Source: Polytrichum commune (Eukaryota; Streptophyta; Polytrichopsida; Polytrichales; Polytrichaceae). Taken from it: a stretch of 64,000 nt of DNA. Of the stretch, positions 12,000-23,642 are shown piece after piece. Each line of letters begins with the position of its first letter. Within the stretch, counting starts at the first letter, position 1. Below the pieces are notes generated by a model. The model was given only the letters and a program-made list of their open reading frames with translations. It had not been told where the DNA came from and searched no databases. The stretch covers positions 1,116,001 to 1,180,000 of the forward strand of contig OX485806.1 of NCBI GenBank assembly GCA_950295325.1, read 5' to 3'. A program made the position numbers and the translations under genes.

Positions 12000-13720
12000 A
12001 TTCGCTAGAATGATGGAGTGCGGTAACCTCTGTGAGATAGAGACTAATGTCAACTTGAGGTTTGGTTGGAGGAAACTAACTGGATGGTTTCAATATTCTC
12101 ATGTAAGGAGTCCCGTCCATGTTGTAAGCGAGAAATTGTGTCATGTAAGGTGCCCACCAACTATACACAAATTGTGTGACAAGTTTTATTCATAATGTGG
12201 GTGTGTTTTTGCTAAACAAATAAAAAATAGAAACCAATGATATAAAATTAACACCAAATATTTGCTACACAACGTGGAATTCACTCGGAGACCATGTGTC
12301 AGTGGAACATGAATTCAGCAGCAAAAAAAAACATGAATTCCTATAAGGTGGTATTTGACATGTACAAGGTAATTGCTCCACTCAATGTCCATTGGGTGAT
12401 GATTATGTCATAGCAACAATTAGAATAGATTTCATTGTTGTTGAGGTGATGGTGACAAATATAAATAAAATAAAATTTCATTAAAAATGTCTTCTATGTA
12501 TCCAAGTTGTAAGCAAATTTGCTCGCGGTGAGCATACATTTGTCGAATAGGTTGAAAGTGCAAATCAACTTAAATAAATGTATTGTGAGAGGTTTAGATA
12601 AAGAGATAATTGCAATGAAACTACGTGAAGGCAATTTGTACAAAATGAATTTCATCAAGGTATATGGAGCAAATGTGGCCATTTTGGCTTAATCATTAAA
12701 GAAAGATGGTGCAATTGAGCTTCAATATTGTCAACTTAGTCCTTTGAATGTGAAGAGTATTTATGCACTTTAAAACATGTTGAATGGCATGAGCCTTGGA
12801 AAATTTCTTTATTCTACATCTGTGTCAATTTGTGAAGTATGCATTGATATCAAACAACACAAGACTAAGTTTCTTAATGATGTGCGAGGCAAATGATTAA
12901 AACTTTGGAGATAATGCATTTGGACCTTTGTGGTCCAATAAAAAATGTTGTATATCATGGAGGATAGTATGAGTATTGGGAATGATTTGAAAATGCATCC
13001 AAGTGGGAGAAATGCTCGGGGGGGGCAGTGTGTTAAAAAGTTAAGGATATAGGTGCGAACAACCACTATTTTATAGGGGGGTATTACTTTCAATTTTTTT
13101 TTTTTCACATGCTATCATTATGTAAATTTCTACTTTGGATTAATAGAAAAATGGCTTGCATTACTTATAATTCCAAATTACCTATTATTCCATACCCTAT
13201 AGTACTTTAAAGATGTCCAGTGTCATGGTTGATACCCTATATTACTCTTAACTCCATTTATAATTTTTAGCCCCCATGTTTTTAAAATACCCTATGAGAC
13301 TCTTGTGGTAGTTGGGATGGACGAATTTTGAAGTAATTTTTGGTTGATGATGGTGAAGATATTGAAGATCGTGAGGAGCAAGTGGGAGATAATCTAGTTA
13401 CAATTGAGGGAGGAAGAGAAGGTCCAACAAACAAAGAGTATTCTTCAACACCTCCCAAGACAATTCTAACAAGGGAGTACAATTAAGTCTAGGTGTTCAT
13501 GGGGAGGGACAACTTTCAAAAGAGCGAAGATCCCCACAAGGGAATGCCAACCACTTGGAGAATGATGGGAAATCCACATATTATCCTAATATGGTGTAAA
13601 AAAGGCCAATGTGGCATATTTTGATGATTATTTGAAATTGAGTGAAGCCATATCATTCGAGAATATAACATTTGCAAAGGGGATATAACAATCACTATCA
13701 AAGGCAATGAAATTGCAAAC
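12000..13720 (+). mobile_element. Ty1/Copia LTR retrotransposon fossil (pol fragment)
   Basis: Scattered pieces of Copia polyprotein can be recognised: a GAG-pre-integrase-like stretch around 12740-12930 (NVKSIYAL, SICEVCIDIKQHKTKF, then MHLDLCGPI at the start of the integrase region) and weaker, more acidic downstream pieces around 13330-13480. The element is broken many times and no LTR pair is visible in the window. It reads as an old, heavily decayed copy. Confidence 0.65.
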
Positions 13721-14570
13721 CCTTGATTGTTTGCAAAGTGATAGTGTTGAGGTTAGAATATTAGATTACTCGTAATCATAGGATTGTGATTGTTAGAGGT
13801 ATATGAATGAATAAGTTTTAAATAATCCCATATAGTTTGTGAAAAATGGGAATCGAGATATCCCATATAAATTGTACTCACCATTGGCCACTATCCATGG
13901 ATAGCACTTGCAAGTGGCGTTCTATCCCCACGCATGGTTGAATGGACTAGATGACCGATAGGAAATGGTTTTTCTTCTTTTGCTTATGGTACCCCATTTT
14001 AAATATCCCCATCTCACATTACCATCCCCTATCGTTTCATTGTCAGAATAATTAAAGTCTTAATTGTTAACACAAATCCTCACAACCATAATGTGTAGGA
14101 ATGGTTCGATTTGCTTAAGGTATGTGGACCTATAACGGTCACTTCCAACTCCACGTAAACTTCTGATTGTTAGAGGAGATTGTGAATTATCTCATCCATT
14201 TAGCAATTGTGAATCATTTCAACGATTGTTATTCCAAATGTTCAAACCGAAGTTGAGGTGCAAAAATTATAATAGGGCAAAATGATGAATTGACTTTCTC
14301 TTCAAATAATCACACATGGCCTCCCGTTATATTAAGTCAAAACACCTAAAACTGGCATATTCAGTGTTGAACATAGTCTCTTTATTACAATAATTAAAAT
14401 TTATTATCAAAAGATCAACGTGATTCCAATGCACTACAAAACCATATTATTTGCGAAAGTTATAAAGGTTTTGAGTTGCGTTTGTAGATGACCTAAAAAC
14501 AATGCCTACCTCAAGATGTTCGGAAGGCATACATTCTCATAATCAATATGTACTCCTTAATTGTGCAAGT
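13721..14570. other. AT-rich intergenic DNA
   Basis: I see no gene. The segment 14116-14225 is a diverged copy of the roughly 105 bp that directly follow the kinase stop codon at 19018-19125; both start with ttaaggtatg and share cacttccaactccac. Confidence 0.45.
14116..14225 (+). repeat. Dispersed repeat shared with kinase 3' flank
   Basis: About 105 bases align with 19017-19125, including cacttccaactccac and gattgtgaatt. The match begins at the TTAAGG that overlaps the kinase stop codon. It may be a short repeat family or a fragment of a duplicated 3' UTR. Confidence 0.6.
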
Positions 14571-14572
14571 CT

Positions 14573-15185
14573 CTAAGGGCCACTTCACACACAAGGCTGA
14601 AGGCCCCTGACCATTACAATGTAAGAGCTCTCATTGGTCGAAAAGGCGGAGACCATCCAAGTTCACTTCACACTAGGAGGTGAAGGCCTAAAGGCTCAAA
14701 AAAAAGGTTCGTGGATGAAAAGTCTACATGGAGTCCTACATGGTAGATTGTGGATAAGGGTGCATGGTCTACCGGAATTTGCGTCAAACCCACCTCCAAG
14801 AGGTGGGCCTGATACAAATTTTGGGAGACCATGATTTTTTTAATATTTTTTCAAGCATGAGAAATTCAGGACATACTACATGTCATATTCTATAATAGAT
14901 TCCAAGATAGATTCCAAGATAGACAAACACCACCAAGTAATTCTCTTAAATTGATAAAGTTTGAGACATATTATATTAAACCAAATCCTCCCCTCTTTTC
15001 CCGCCGCCAAAATATGCAATGGTCCTGCAACATGGTTCATTCTCACTTCATACTATGCTTGAGGGCCCAAGACTACATAAAATAGCTTTCTCAACACCCA
15101 TGGTACAACCTTCGGATGAGAGTCAAGGGTCCTCACCATTACAAGGTCATGGCTCTTGGCTCATATGTGAAAGTGGCCCTAAGTG
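14573..15185. mobile_element. hAT-like TIR element, GGGCCACTT family, copy 1
   Basis: The ends are inverted copies of one another: left AAGGGCCACTTCACACACAA, and right, read on the minus strand, TTAGGGCCACTTTCACATAT. The similarity continues for about 45 bases (GAGCCATGACC type motif). Length is about 610 bp with no transposase frame. The AGGGCC terminus is typical of plant hAT non-autonomous elements. No clean 8-base target duplication remains. A related copy is at 62539-63050. Confidence 0.7.
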
Positions 15186-15451
15186 TTGGTTTTAATAAGT
15201 ATACCTACGTGAACTCTATCGAACCTGAAATGGTGACCTTGTTTTAAACACATACTCCAAACTCATCTTGACAAGCGGCTTTTCATGTCCATTCTTAACT
15301 ACAAGCCTTGCCACATATACCACTCAAATACAATAGGCGTGTGCATAAGACTAGGTAGTGTTCGATTAAGGCCCACAGATTTTACTTCCGGGGCTTCCAA
15401 AGCTCCGGGTATCGATGATGGCCTAATTGCCACTATTCTCGTTACCTGTAG

Positions 15452-16012
15452 ACACCCTGTCGGAGAGGACCAGCACGCGCATGGCTCTCCTTCCTTGTCA
15501 TTCTCATCAACCTACAAATCTCACTTCTCCCACCGTCCTCTGCAATTCCTCAACACCTACCAGATTCACATCCTCACACACATCATTATTTATACATGCT
15601 TTGAAACAAAAGAAACTGCTCAAGTGCTTGGTACCTGGAGGATCAGGCAGTCAGAGATTGGGGGTTACTAGGGTGAAGTGTCAGAGTTGCCGAGCGTCAG
15701 CTGAGGAGCGAGGGAGAGTGAGTTGTTGTTGCGAATTCGGGGCTTGGAAAGGTTGGGTTAGGTTTTAGAGGATGGTATTGTAGTGGCACAGGAGAGAGAG
15801 AGAGAGAAGCGTTGGAGCTTCCTGTTGCTCTGTGTAGTGCATCACCTGTTTGAAGAATGGTGATCCACACAGAAAATGATTACTGGTGCAAACGGTGGAA
15901 CCAGCAGTCGCGTATCCTTAAGAGCATCTAGAGGCGCAACGAGTGCATTAGCCAAGCGATTACGAACGGAGAATCGAAGAAGGTCGAATGTACGTCTCGA
16001 TGCCTACTGGAA
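15452..16012 (+). repeat. Duplicated promoter/leader segment of the Atg27-like gene
   Basis: 15452-15870 aligns with 23018-23591, the region directly before the Atg27-like start codon, and 15864-16012 aligns with 24027-24185 inside that gene's first intron. The roughly 435 bp between those two source pieces, which contain coding exon 1, are missing here. Shared tracts include cagattcacatcctcacaca, aagaaactgc and a GA run. Because intron sequence is present, this is a DNA-level duplication with an internal deletion and not a retrocopy. It lies just upstream of the AP2-like frame and may act as its promoter and leader. Confidence 0.8.
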
Positions 16013-16293
16013 GCAAATGGATCCTTCTTATGGATCCCTGTTCATTGAATGGTTCTGAGTCGATGTGTTGTGGATGGTTGCTTGAGATGGAAGAGATGAG
16101 AGTAAATGTGCTGCAGCGTCGACGAAACCGTGGGCGTCGGTTTCACCAGAAGGAAGTTCTCCTAGTACATTCATCTCACTTCACGATTTGCGGTTCCAAT
16201 GCATTTTAGCAATGCGAAAGAGATACGAGTAGGGAATTTTGGAGGTTTTTGTGGAGTGTGATTCTGTATTGTCAAACCGTGAGAGTGGAGAAG

Positions 16294-16869
16294 ATGGAAT
16301 CCGGTGACCCAGCTGGATCGAGCCACTCCAACCCTAGCCAGCTTCCATGCCTTGAGCCACTGGACAGCTTTAAATTTATGGCTACGAAATTTGACGAAAG
16401 TTGGAAAAGCGGAGCGTCGCATTCTGATTCGGGGTTCACTCTCCCAGCGGTAGGGGAGAAGCGGGATCGGCACACCTGGAACGTTTATCACGAATCCACG
16501 TTAGGAGAGCTGGCGGAAGTGAAGAAAGAGCAATCTGGGTATTGCACATCCGAGGTGCTGGCGGAGGAGGATGTCGCAACAAAATCTACACTTTCGAAGA
16601 AACAAAGGTACTTGAGGGTGGGGAGGTACTTGAGGATGGGGAGGAGGAAATTTGGAAGGGTGAGGAGTGAGCTGGCTGGCAAGTGGGTGGCTGAGTATCG
16701 TTACATAGGAAGAGGTTGGAACCAGCGGCTCGGCACCTTCGACACCGAGGAGGAGGCCACCGTAGCTTTGCGTGCCGCTGCAAAACTGAATTTTCCAGAC
16801 GGCCAAGTACCCTCAACTATCTCAACCTTGGCATCCGCTTCAGCTGCACCATCAGAAGGTGAAGTTTAA
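16294..16869 (+). CDS. AP2/ERF-like domain protein, possibly 5' part of a kinase fusion
   Basis: The frame runs from the ATG at 16294 to TAA at 16867-16869, 191 codons. Residues 119-168 resemble an AP2/ERF DNA-binding domain: GKWVAEYR, then RLGTFDTEEEA and LNFP, the three best-conserved parts of that fold. The usual YRG start is replaced (KFG), and the helix that normally carries RAYD is about ten residues short, so DNA binding is doubtful. Just before the domain a 21-bp tandem duplication gives repeated YLR-VGR/MGR. A good donor, AAG followed by gtgaag, sits at 16859, 11 bases before the stop. Its phase fits the kinase exon beginning at 17216 or 17204, so the frame may be the first coding exon of an AP2-kinase protein. 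Which model is right cannot be settled here. Confidence 0.6.
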   Translation: MESGDPAGSSHSNPSQLPCLEPLDSFKFMATKFDESWKSGASHSDSGFTLPAVGEKRDRHTWNVYHESTLGELAEVKKEQSGYCTSEVLAEEDVATKSTLSKKQRYLRVGRYLRMGRRKFGRVRSELAGKWVAEYRYIGRGWNQRLGTFDTEEEATVALRAAAKLNFPDGQVPSTISTLASASAAPSEGEV

Positions 16870-17235
16870 TCTCACTTCACCTATTTTACTGCACTGTACA
16901 GTAGGGGGACATGCCACAGGCGCTCACTCTTGATTGCCAACTTTGTCAGTTTGTGTGCAGCGTTGATTGATAGAAATGACAAATACCATTGACTCTGGCA
17001 ATCAGCTAGACCCTCTGATTTCTTCTGTACCCATCTACATCCATGTTGCATGTCATGAATTTAGTTGGGGTTTAAGGCGGCTTGGTACTCGAATGAGAAT
17101 AAATGTTGAAGGTACCAGTGTTGAGTGGTTCAATCCAAAGCAAAAAGAATGTCTTAAGATCAAATGACTTGATTGCTTGATGAATTTACTGTTGATTGTC
17201 AAGCGGGATATGCAGAAGACAAAATCAGCTCCGAA

Positions 17236-19020
17236 ATGCACTTGACAATGATCCACATCGAAAGAAGCTTGGAAATGATCCGCGAGGTTGAAAGGGAGGC
17301 GAAGACTGTCGTGGTCAATTGCGAACAATGCAAGAGACTCTCCTTAGTCTATCATAAAATCGGTCTCTTCATTGAGGATGTGAAGGAAACCATTCTCTGC
17401 AATCAGAGCAAGGCATTCGCGCCCTTGTTTTCTGAGATAATGCGTGTGATGAGAAAGGGGCAGTATCTTATTCTTGCATATGCTAGAGGCGACTGGTACA
17501 AGAGTGTGGTCTCTTGGCGTGTGAATTGGGAGGCTTTTGAGGATGTCCATATTGAGCTGCAGCGGTGCATTGAATGTTTTCACTCGACTGTTCCTGAGCT
17601 AGAGAAAATATCTCCACATTTCCAGGCACTAGTTTACAGGACTTGGAAAGAGGACTTGAAGTCTGATGCAAAGCTAGACCATGATCATATTCTTCATATT
17701 CTTGCGAAGTTAAATAGGGAACGAATTTGGCTTGAAACGACTACAAATGAGAAGCGAAAAGAGCGTCTTCAGCATTTGGAACACCCAGGTATTAGGCAAG
17801 ATCAAGAACTACGTTTACTCCAGGTGGCAACAGAGAAGGTGAAAGAAAGCGAGGAACAACTTACAGCAAATAAGGGTGATGGAGATGAGAAGTTTCCAAC
17901 ATATCTGCAGATCCATTCATCAGACATAATATTAGGGGAACAAATTGGAAGTGGGGCCTTTGGTGAAGTGCACGAGGCGATATGGTTGAACTGCAAGGTT
18001 GCGGTGAAGCTCATAAAGACGGACGATGTGAGTACCTTACGGAGAGAGGTGGGGATACTGTCAAGACTTCGGCACCCTCACATCATCCAGCTTGTAGGGT
18101 TTAGTGTGTCGCGAACGATGAGTATGATTGTAATGGAGAAAATGGATGGAGACCTGCATCATGTGATAGAAGACTGTTCACGGAAGCCACCCTTCACCTT
18201 GCTCAAAGCTGTGGACATACTTTCCCAGATTGCAGCAGGCATGGCATACTTACACGATCAGGGGGTATTTCATGGAGATCTGAAGGCCTCTAATGTGTTG
18301 GTCTCTCGGAAAGGTCGTCTTGATGACATTGAGGTCAAGATTTCCGATTTTGGGGTGTCCCAGCGTGTGAAGCTTGAGAGGCGTCCGGAGACCTTGAAAG
18401 ACCTCGATAAAAGGTCTTCCCCTCTCGAGAATACCACTTCACGTGAACATCCAGATGTTTATTCAGGCTCCTCCTTCTCTGGAACTGTGGGAACGACATG
18501 CTGGCGAGCACCGGAGGTTTTCCCAGTTCAGTCCCAAAAAACGAATGATCACAATAGAAAAAGCTACCCCATCTATCACCAATATGACCCAAAGGACTCA
18601 GAAATTTCAACAGAAATATATCTCACAGCCATCAGCAACCCTACGTTCTTATCAGAGGCACACAACAAAGACGCAATGGAAGACCCTGTCAAGAAAGAAC
18701 CTAGCTACACAGCTAAAGCAGACGTCTACAGCTATGCAATGACGTGTTATGAAGTTTTGACAGGGCTAACTCCATTTGCAGATTATGTTCGGTCGACTCT
18801 ATATGAGAAACTAATTGCAGGTGCTAGGCCAGAGTTGCCTATGAATCTGCCTGCAAGCCTATCTTCCCTCATCAAGGCGTGTTGGGATACTGATCCTGGT
18901 CAAAGGCCCACCTTCACTACAATTTGTGAAGAACTCAGAAATATCCAGCAATTTATCAGGGTACCCAGTCCATTAAGCCTGCTGCACGACTCTTTGAAAA
19001 GTTCATGCACAATCAGTTAA
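17236..19020 (+). CDS. Non-RD Ser/Thr protein kinase with HeLo/MLKL-NTD-like helical N-terminus
   Basis: This is a cytosolic-type protein kinase of 594 residues counted from the first in-frame ATG (17236). The open frame itself extends back to 17173 without an ATG and could begin at a splice acceptor (17204 or 17216). Residues 1 to about 190 form a predicted four-helix-like region like the N-termini of plant MLKL/HeLo-type proteins, followed by a charged coiled-coil stretch. The kinase domain has the glycine loop GSGAFG (238-243), VAVK lysine K258, HGDLKASN (346-353), DFG (371-373) and APE (425-427). Lysine, Asp and DFG are all present, so it could be active, but Arg before the catalytic Asp is Gly, making it non-RD, a class often linked to immune signalling. 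About 50 extra residues lie between APE and DVYSY (496). No signal peptide or membrane segment. Substrate unknown. Confidence 0.88.
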   Translation: MHLTMIHIERSLEMIREVEREAKTVVVNCEQCKRLSLVYHKIGLFIEDVKETILCNQSKAFAPLFSEIMRVMRKGQYLILAYARGDWYKSVVSWRVNWEAFEDVHIELQRCIECFHSTVPELEKISPHFQALVYRTWKEDLKSDAKLDHDHILHILAKLNRERIWLETTTNEKRKERLQHLEHPGIRQDQELRLLQVATEKVKESEEQLTANKGDGDEKFPTYLQIHSSDIILGEQIGSGAFGEVHEAIWLNCKVAVKLIKTDDVSTLRREVGILSRLRHPHIIQLVGFSVSRTMSMIVMEKMDGDLHHVIEDCSRKPPFTLLKAVDILSQIAAGMAYLHDQGVFHGDLKASNVLVSRKGRLDDIEVKISDFGVSQRVKLERRPETLKDLDKRSSPLENTTSREHPDVYSGSSFSGTVGTTCWRAPEVFPVQSQKTNDHNRKSYPIYHQYDPKDSEISTEIYLTAISNPTFLSEAHNKDAMEDPVKKEPSYTAKADVYSYAMTCYEVLTGLTPFADYVRSTLYEKLIAGARPELPMNLPASLSSLIKACWDTDPGQRPTFTTICEELRNIQQFIRVPSPLSLLHDSLKSSCTIS

Positions 19021-19125
19021 GGTATGCGGGCCTATAGTGGACACTTCCAACTCCACATAAACTTTTGGCTGTTGGATGGGATTGTGAATTGTCTCATCTC
19101 GTTAGCTATTCATCACCCAAGTTGT
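19017..19125 (+). repeat. Repeat beginning at the kinase stop codon
   Basis: This is the partner of the repeat at 14116-14225. The alignment begins within the last codons of the kinase, which raises the possibility that the stop codon was supplied by the repeat. Confidence 0.55.
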
Positions 19126-22100
19126 AGGTTGTAATTTCATTGACCGGAGTTGCTGTACAAGAAATGGGCTTGGGAGGAAAATTTTCAGTAGTTATCCTAC
19201 CCTGGCCGGCCCAGGGTCAGCATGTGTTTACCATTCAAAGTGAAACCTCTGAAGAAAGGTGCGCCAGAAGCCATTCGCCATGGCTGTAGCCATGGCCAGA
19301 GCTCCATAGCCTCCGTGACTTCACCAAAACTTGATCAAATCTCATGTACCCAAGTCTTCACACGCTAAGACATTCTCAAACAGGTTCGGAATCTGCAAGT
19401 CATACGTGCTCGTTGGAGAGCTTTTGCCTACCTCTCATAATCAAGTGGAGATACCTCCTGACTGGAACTGATTGGTTGGCAGGTACAGCTGATTCTCTGC
19501 TTCTCAAGGTTTTGTGCATCTGAATCCTTCTGGATGTGTGGAGAGAGTTGCTTGAGTAATTTCGTTTTCCATTTGAGACGTTTGTGGTAGAGTTTGTACC
19601 AGGATTCGCGTGGGTCAGGTGCGTAATTGGTAATGGTGAGAGTGGTGTGATCATATCTGATTTGACATTGGATCAGTGTTTTTATACGCACAAGGAGGAA
19701 GTGCCCTATGGTGTGTCCTGCTTCAATGTTCTCTCTTGGACTTGATGGATTGTCTTGAAGCTTTCCAATTCACTCATTTTCACTCCCTTTGTATTGTGCA
19801 GCTTTTTCCATTCGCAAGTTATCCGTGCCTCAACCGGATCGGGAGATCCTTGGCCTTCCTCTCATAAGCAAGCAGAGGGAGTTCTTAATTGCAGCTATTT
19901 GATTAGGATTTATGGCTGATTTTCACAACGGGTTGTTATTCGTTGATTCTCAGGGTTTGGTATTGATTTGCGGTTTGTCATTGGTACATTTTGAATTCCC
20001 TTTAGGATTCGCATTGAGGCCTTGCTTGAGTGTTCACATAAATTACAATCATCCAACTATGAGAAGGGAAATGCCGCAAGTTCAAGACACCAGCATATTT
20101 ATAGAGGAGATGACCCACATGCACAGTCTAAGAGCTACCAAGGCCCTCCAAAGAGAGCCTGAGGTTTTTGTAGATTTCAACATGCAGGAAGTTGGGCCGA
20201 ATTTTCGATCCAAAGGAGTAATCCACCCAAGTACACTAAATAGTCCTAATACTGAGGGCCACAGTAATTTTTCTTAGAGCCCACGCTAATTCTCATAATG
20301 AAAACTAACGTGGGCTACATTACTTTTCAACCCATTAAATTAGTGTGGGTCACATTAATTTTTCTTGAAGTCAATTTGAATTATTATTTTATTTTGTGCT
20401 ACTTTTGTTCTATAACTTATATTTAATGTGTTGGTTGGAAATCTTCATGAATGTGGATCTTGGACCCATGTTAATTCCACGTTGACTAGAAAATTAGTGT
20501 TGCCCAAGCTAGTTTTTTCCATGTTAATCTTCTATTAACACTAACAAGACTATTGAGTGTATCACTAAGAGTTTTTCAAGAGACTCCAGCTGCACAACCC
20601 TTTCTGGACCCAGAAGACTACACACACAGTGCAAACTTAACCTCTGAATGTTGTAAGCATTTTCATACTAATCTTGTTTTCTCGTTATAATGAATGACAT
20701 GAAATTTTCCTTCAAACCCTTCCTTAGTTGTTCTGTGCAGGTGTCAGGAAGTGTAACCTTGAAAGATGACAAGCTATTGCTATCTACGAAAAAGCACAAT
20801 TGAGTTGTAATTTTTTTGAATATTGTACATATAAGTGGTTCAAATCTAGTTTTAAAAGTGTTTAAGAGGACACAGATGTTTGCGGTCATGTTACCAGAGC
20901 ATTTTGGGCGATCTCATGGAAAACTAATACCATGAGGTTGCTAAGGTAAATGTGCTTGATTTAGTTACTTGGTTTTTTGGGATCTCATCCATATTTGATT
21001 GGTTTGTGCTTATGTGTGGATCTAAGAGCGGACATCAAAAAGGCATGTGTTCATAAGAGATTAAACTTCATGCTCAATAATTTGTTTATTGTTCTATCTG
21101 GTTGAATAGTGGACATAATTGGGGCCCCCCTACTTGATCGTTTTATGGCTTTGGCACTTTTGACTTTGAAAAATCATAGTAGTGACATGGGATATCAAAA
21201 TTTTATATAGATTGTTATTAAAATCTCATACCACATTTATGGGTCCAATAAAAATCCTAACTTTGAATCATAGTTAAGAATCATTGCAAACTAAAAAAAA
21301 AAAACTAACCACTTTAAGAGATATTTATCTTTTGGGGTTTATGTTTGTGCCTTCGATTGTAACATCTTAAGTAGACATCCCTTATTTGAACACTTGACTA
21401 GGCACTTTCTTACACGTGTGTATATATAGTTTTCAATCGTAAAAGAACATTTCCAAAGGAAAATTGTTCAATGAAATTTGCACGTAACGATGTTTCAAAA
21501 ATTCAAGAGATGTCATCTTGGCTCCAAAAATTGTAAGCTCAATGCATTTGTTCCTTGTTTTAATTTGCTACTTACATTCATATTACTTTGTTCTAGGATT
21601 CTTATGTACATCAAAACATTGGAAATACTTGTTATATGTCTACCTTAAGCCTTGTAAAGACACTCCTGTTTTTATTCTAGTATCAAGAGTAATTTTTCAA
21701 GAATCAAGATCATTGCATGCATAAAATCACTGGGGCACTTGATGCACAATGTGGATCTCATCAACAAATTTTCTCATAGATGATATTGATTGGGACAATA
21801 CTAAAAATGTTATAGAAAAACATGAGGGAGAGAAGATCAACCCTCTTATGGCATGTATGGTATATACATGTTAGTTTTAAAGTTTTGATTTAGTGTTTGG
21901 CCTTTGAATTTATGGCCAATTCTTTAATATCATTGCAAACACATGCATGTGTGTTTGAACAAACAACCTATAATGGTTGTATAGTCAAGTTATGTCTACA
22001 CACTTTTCTTTTTGGGCATTTCCAAGATCTTTTAGAACACCACACTAAACATGTGACTCACACTATTCATCATCAACCCACAATAGTTATCTAGATTATC

Positions 22101-22980
22101 ATTGGGTGGGAGCTTAAGAAGGTTGTGATATGACACTTGGAGCTACATGATGAGTCAAGAATACTTTTAATTAACATGATAGACCTATCTTATGCCACAT
22201 ATTGTGTCTATTGAATTAGACAAACTCATTGTTTCCATACAAGTAGACATGTACTCATCATTTTAGTACACACATTCTTTTGTACTTAATTATATATCAC
22301 ACACTTACATATCATAGTACCAAAATTGTAATAACTAACTCTAAACTCAATGACTACTCAATAATAGCAGCGTGAGAGAGATGGTGTTCAATACATGCAC
22401 TCAACTCTCCTAAAGAATGACTACCTACATTCATTGAACTCCAAAGCTTCTAAGTTAACCTAATCCCTACACTACGTATTACCTCCAATACCACATGTAA
22501 CCACATGTTTTAGTGTATCTTGGTGGAAAATCACCACTTATTGAAAGCATGCTTGGGGTGGACTTACATTATGGTCCAAATCCAAGAAACTTGGGGTCCA
22601 AAACATCCCTTAAAGGACCTTGCATTAAAACTTATGATTGGATCCAAGGTTGAAGATTGTTTCTTAAACAAAAAGGAATCAATTCTCTTGAGTGAGAACT
22701 ACTGACATTTGACGGAATAGCAATGCCACATCACCATAGATGGCTCTCTCTATTCCGACAAAAAAACAATTATTCTCCCTTTAAGTTTTGCCACATGCCA
22801 TGCTCACATTGGTTAAGACCACTTTGTATCCCACGTGGATGCTACATTCCCACACTGCAGTAGTAGAAATGAAATAAAGCGACTTCCTCTACATAGTGCC
22901 ACTTCATTTTGTTCATAGCTTGGAACCCGGACCCTAATGTAAACTCCTTGGGTCAATTTTTTTTCTCTCGACCAATAGGA
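19126..22980. other. Long AT-rich intergenic region, no gene recognised
   Basis: Nearly 4 kb lie between the kinase and the Atg27-like gene. A 121-codon frame at 19912-20277 and shorter frames near 21518-22094 show no known motif and have poor coding texture. The stretch 20250-20530 repeats phrases such as cccac, gctaatt, gtgggc and cacattaattttt, a sign of local duplication. I find no RNA gene or paired terminal repeats here. Confidence 0.45.
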
Positions 22981-23017
22981 TCGCTCGACTTTGGAGCTCC
23001 TTTATTGTATAAGCCTG

Positions 23018-23341
23018 ATACCCTGTAGATACCCTGTGGTTGTGCGCTGGCACGTGCATGGCTCGCCTTGCTCACTTCAGCCTGCCTCCTCCTCTTCTCA
23101 TGCTCATCAATCTACAATCTCAATTCTCCTGCCGTGCTCTTCAATTCCTAAACACCCATCAGATTCACATCCTCACACACAAACTTAACTTACACATGAT
23201 TTCGAATCAAAAGAAACTGCCCAAGTGCTTGGTGCCCTGAGGGGAGGAGCAAGTCAGAGATCGGCGGGGCGCACGGTGAAGAGTTTTCCGAGCATCAGCT
23301 CAGCTCAGAGAGAGAGAGAGAGAGAGAGAGGAAGAGAGAGG

Positions 23342-23379
<38 letters not shown>

Positions 23380-23642
23380 TTGTTGTTGTTGTTGTGAATT
23401 GGGGGCTTGGTGGGTTGAGTTGAGGATTTGAGGATGATGTTGTAGTGGCGTGTAGGATCAGGATTAGTTGTGTTGATTTTGTGAGTATTGGAGATTTTGA
23501 TATTGTGGCCCATGGGATGGAGAGAGAGAGGAGTAGGGTTTGAACCCCCTGTTGTTGCTCTGTGTAGTTCTTCTTCGGTTTGAAGAAGCTGAATTTTAGT
23601 GTGGCAAGCTTGCGTGGAGCGTTGTGGAGGAGGTTGAGGTCA
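23018..23642 (+). promoter_or_regulatory. Promoter and leader of the Atg27-like gene
   Basis: This is the source or sister of the duplicated segment at 15452-15870. It contains a CT-rich stretch and a GA microsatellite at 23308-23378, typical of plant leaders. It ends at the start codon at 23643. No clear TATA box could be chosen. Confidence 0.5.
23308..23378. repeat. (GA)n microsatellite in leader
   Basis: An almost uninterrupted GA run with single GG breaks, followed by a TTG trinucleotide repeat. The duplicated copy near 15795 has only about 16 bases of GA, so the tract length has changed since duplication. Confidence 0.9.

Noticed and set aside
15285-15768. Two plus-strand frames of 113-128 codons before the AP2-like gene
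   Set aside because: They lie in the duplicated promoter/leader; the corresponding region at 23 kb does not keep these frames.
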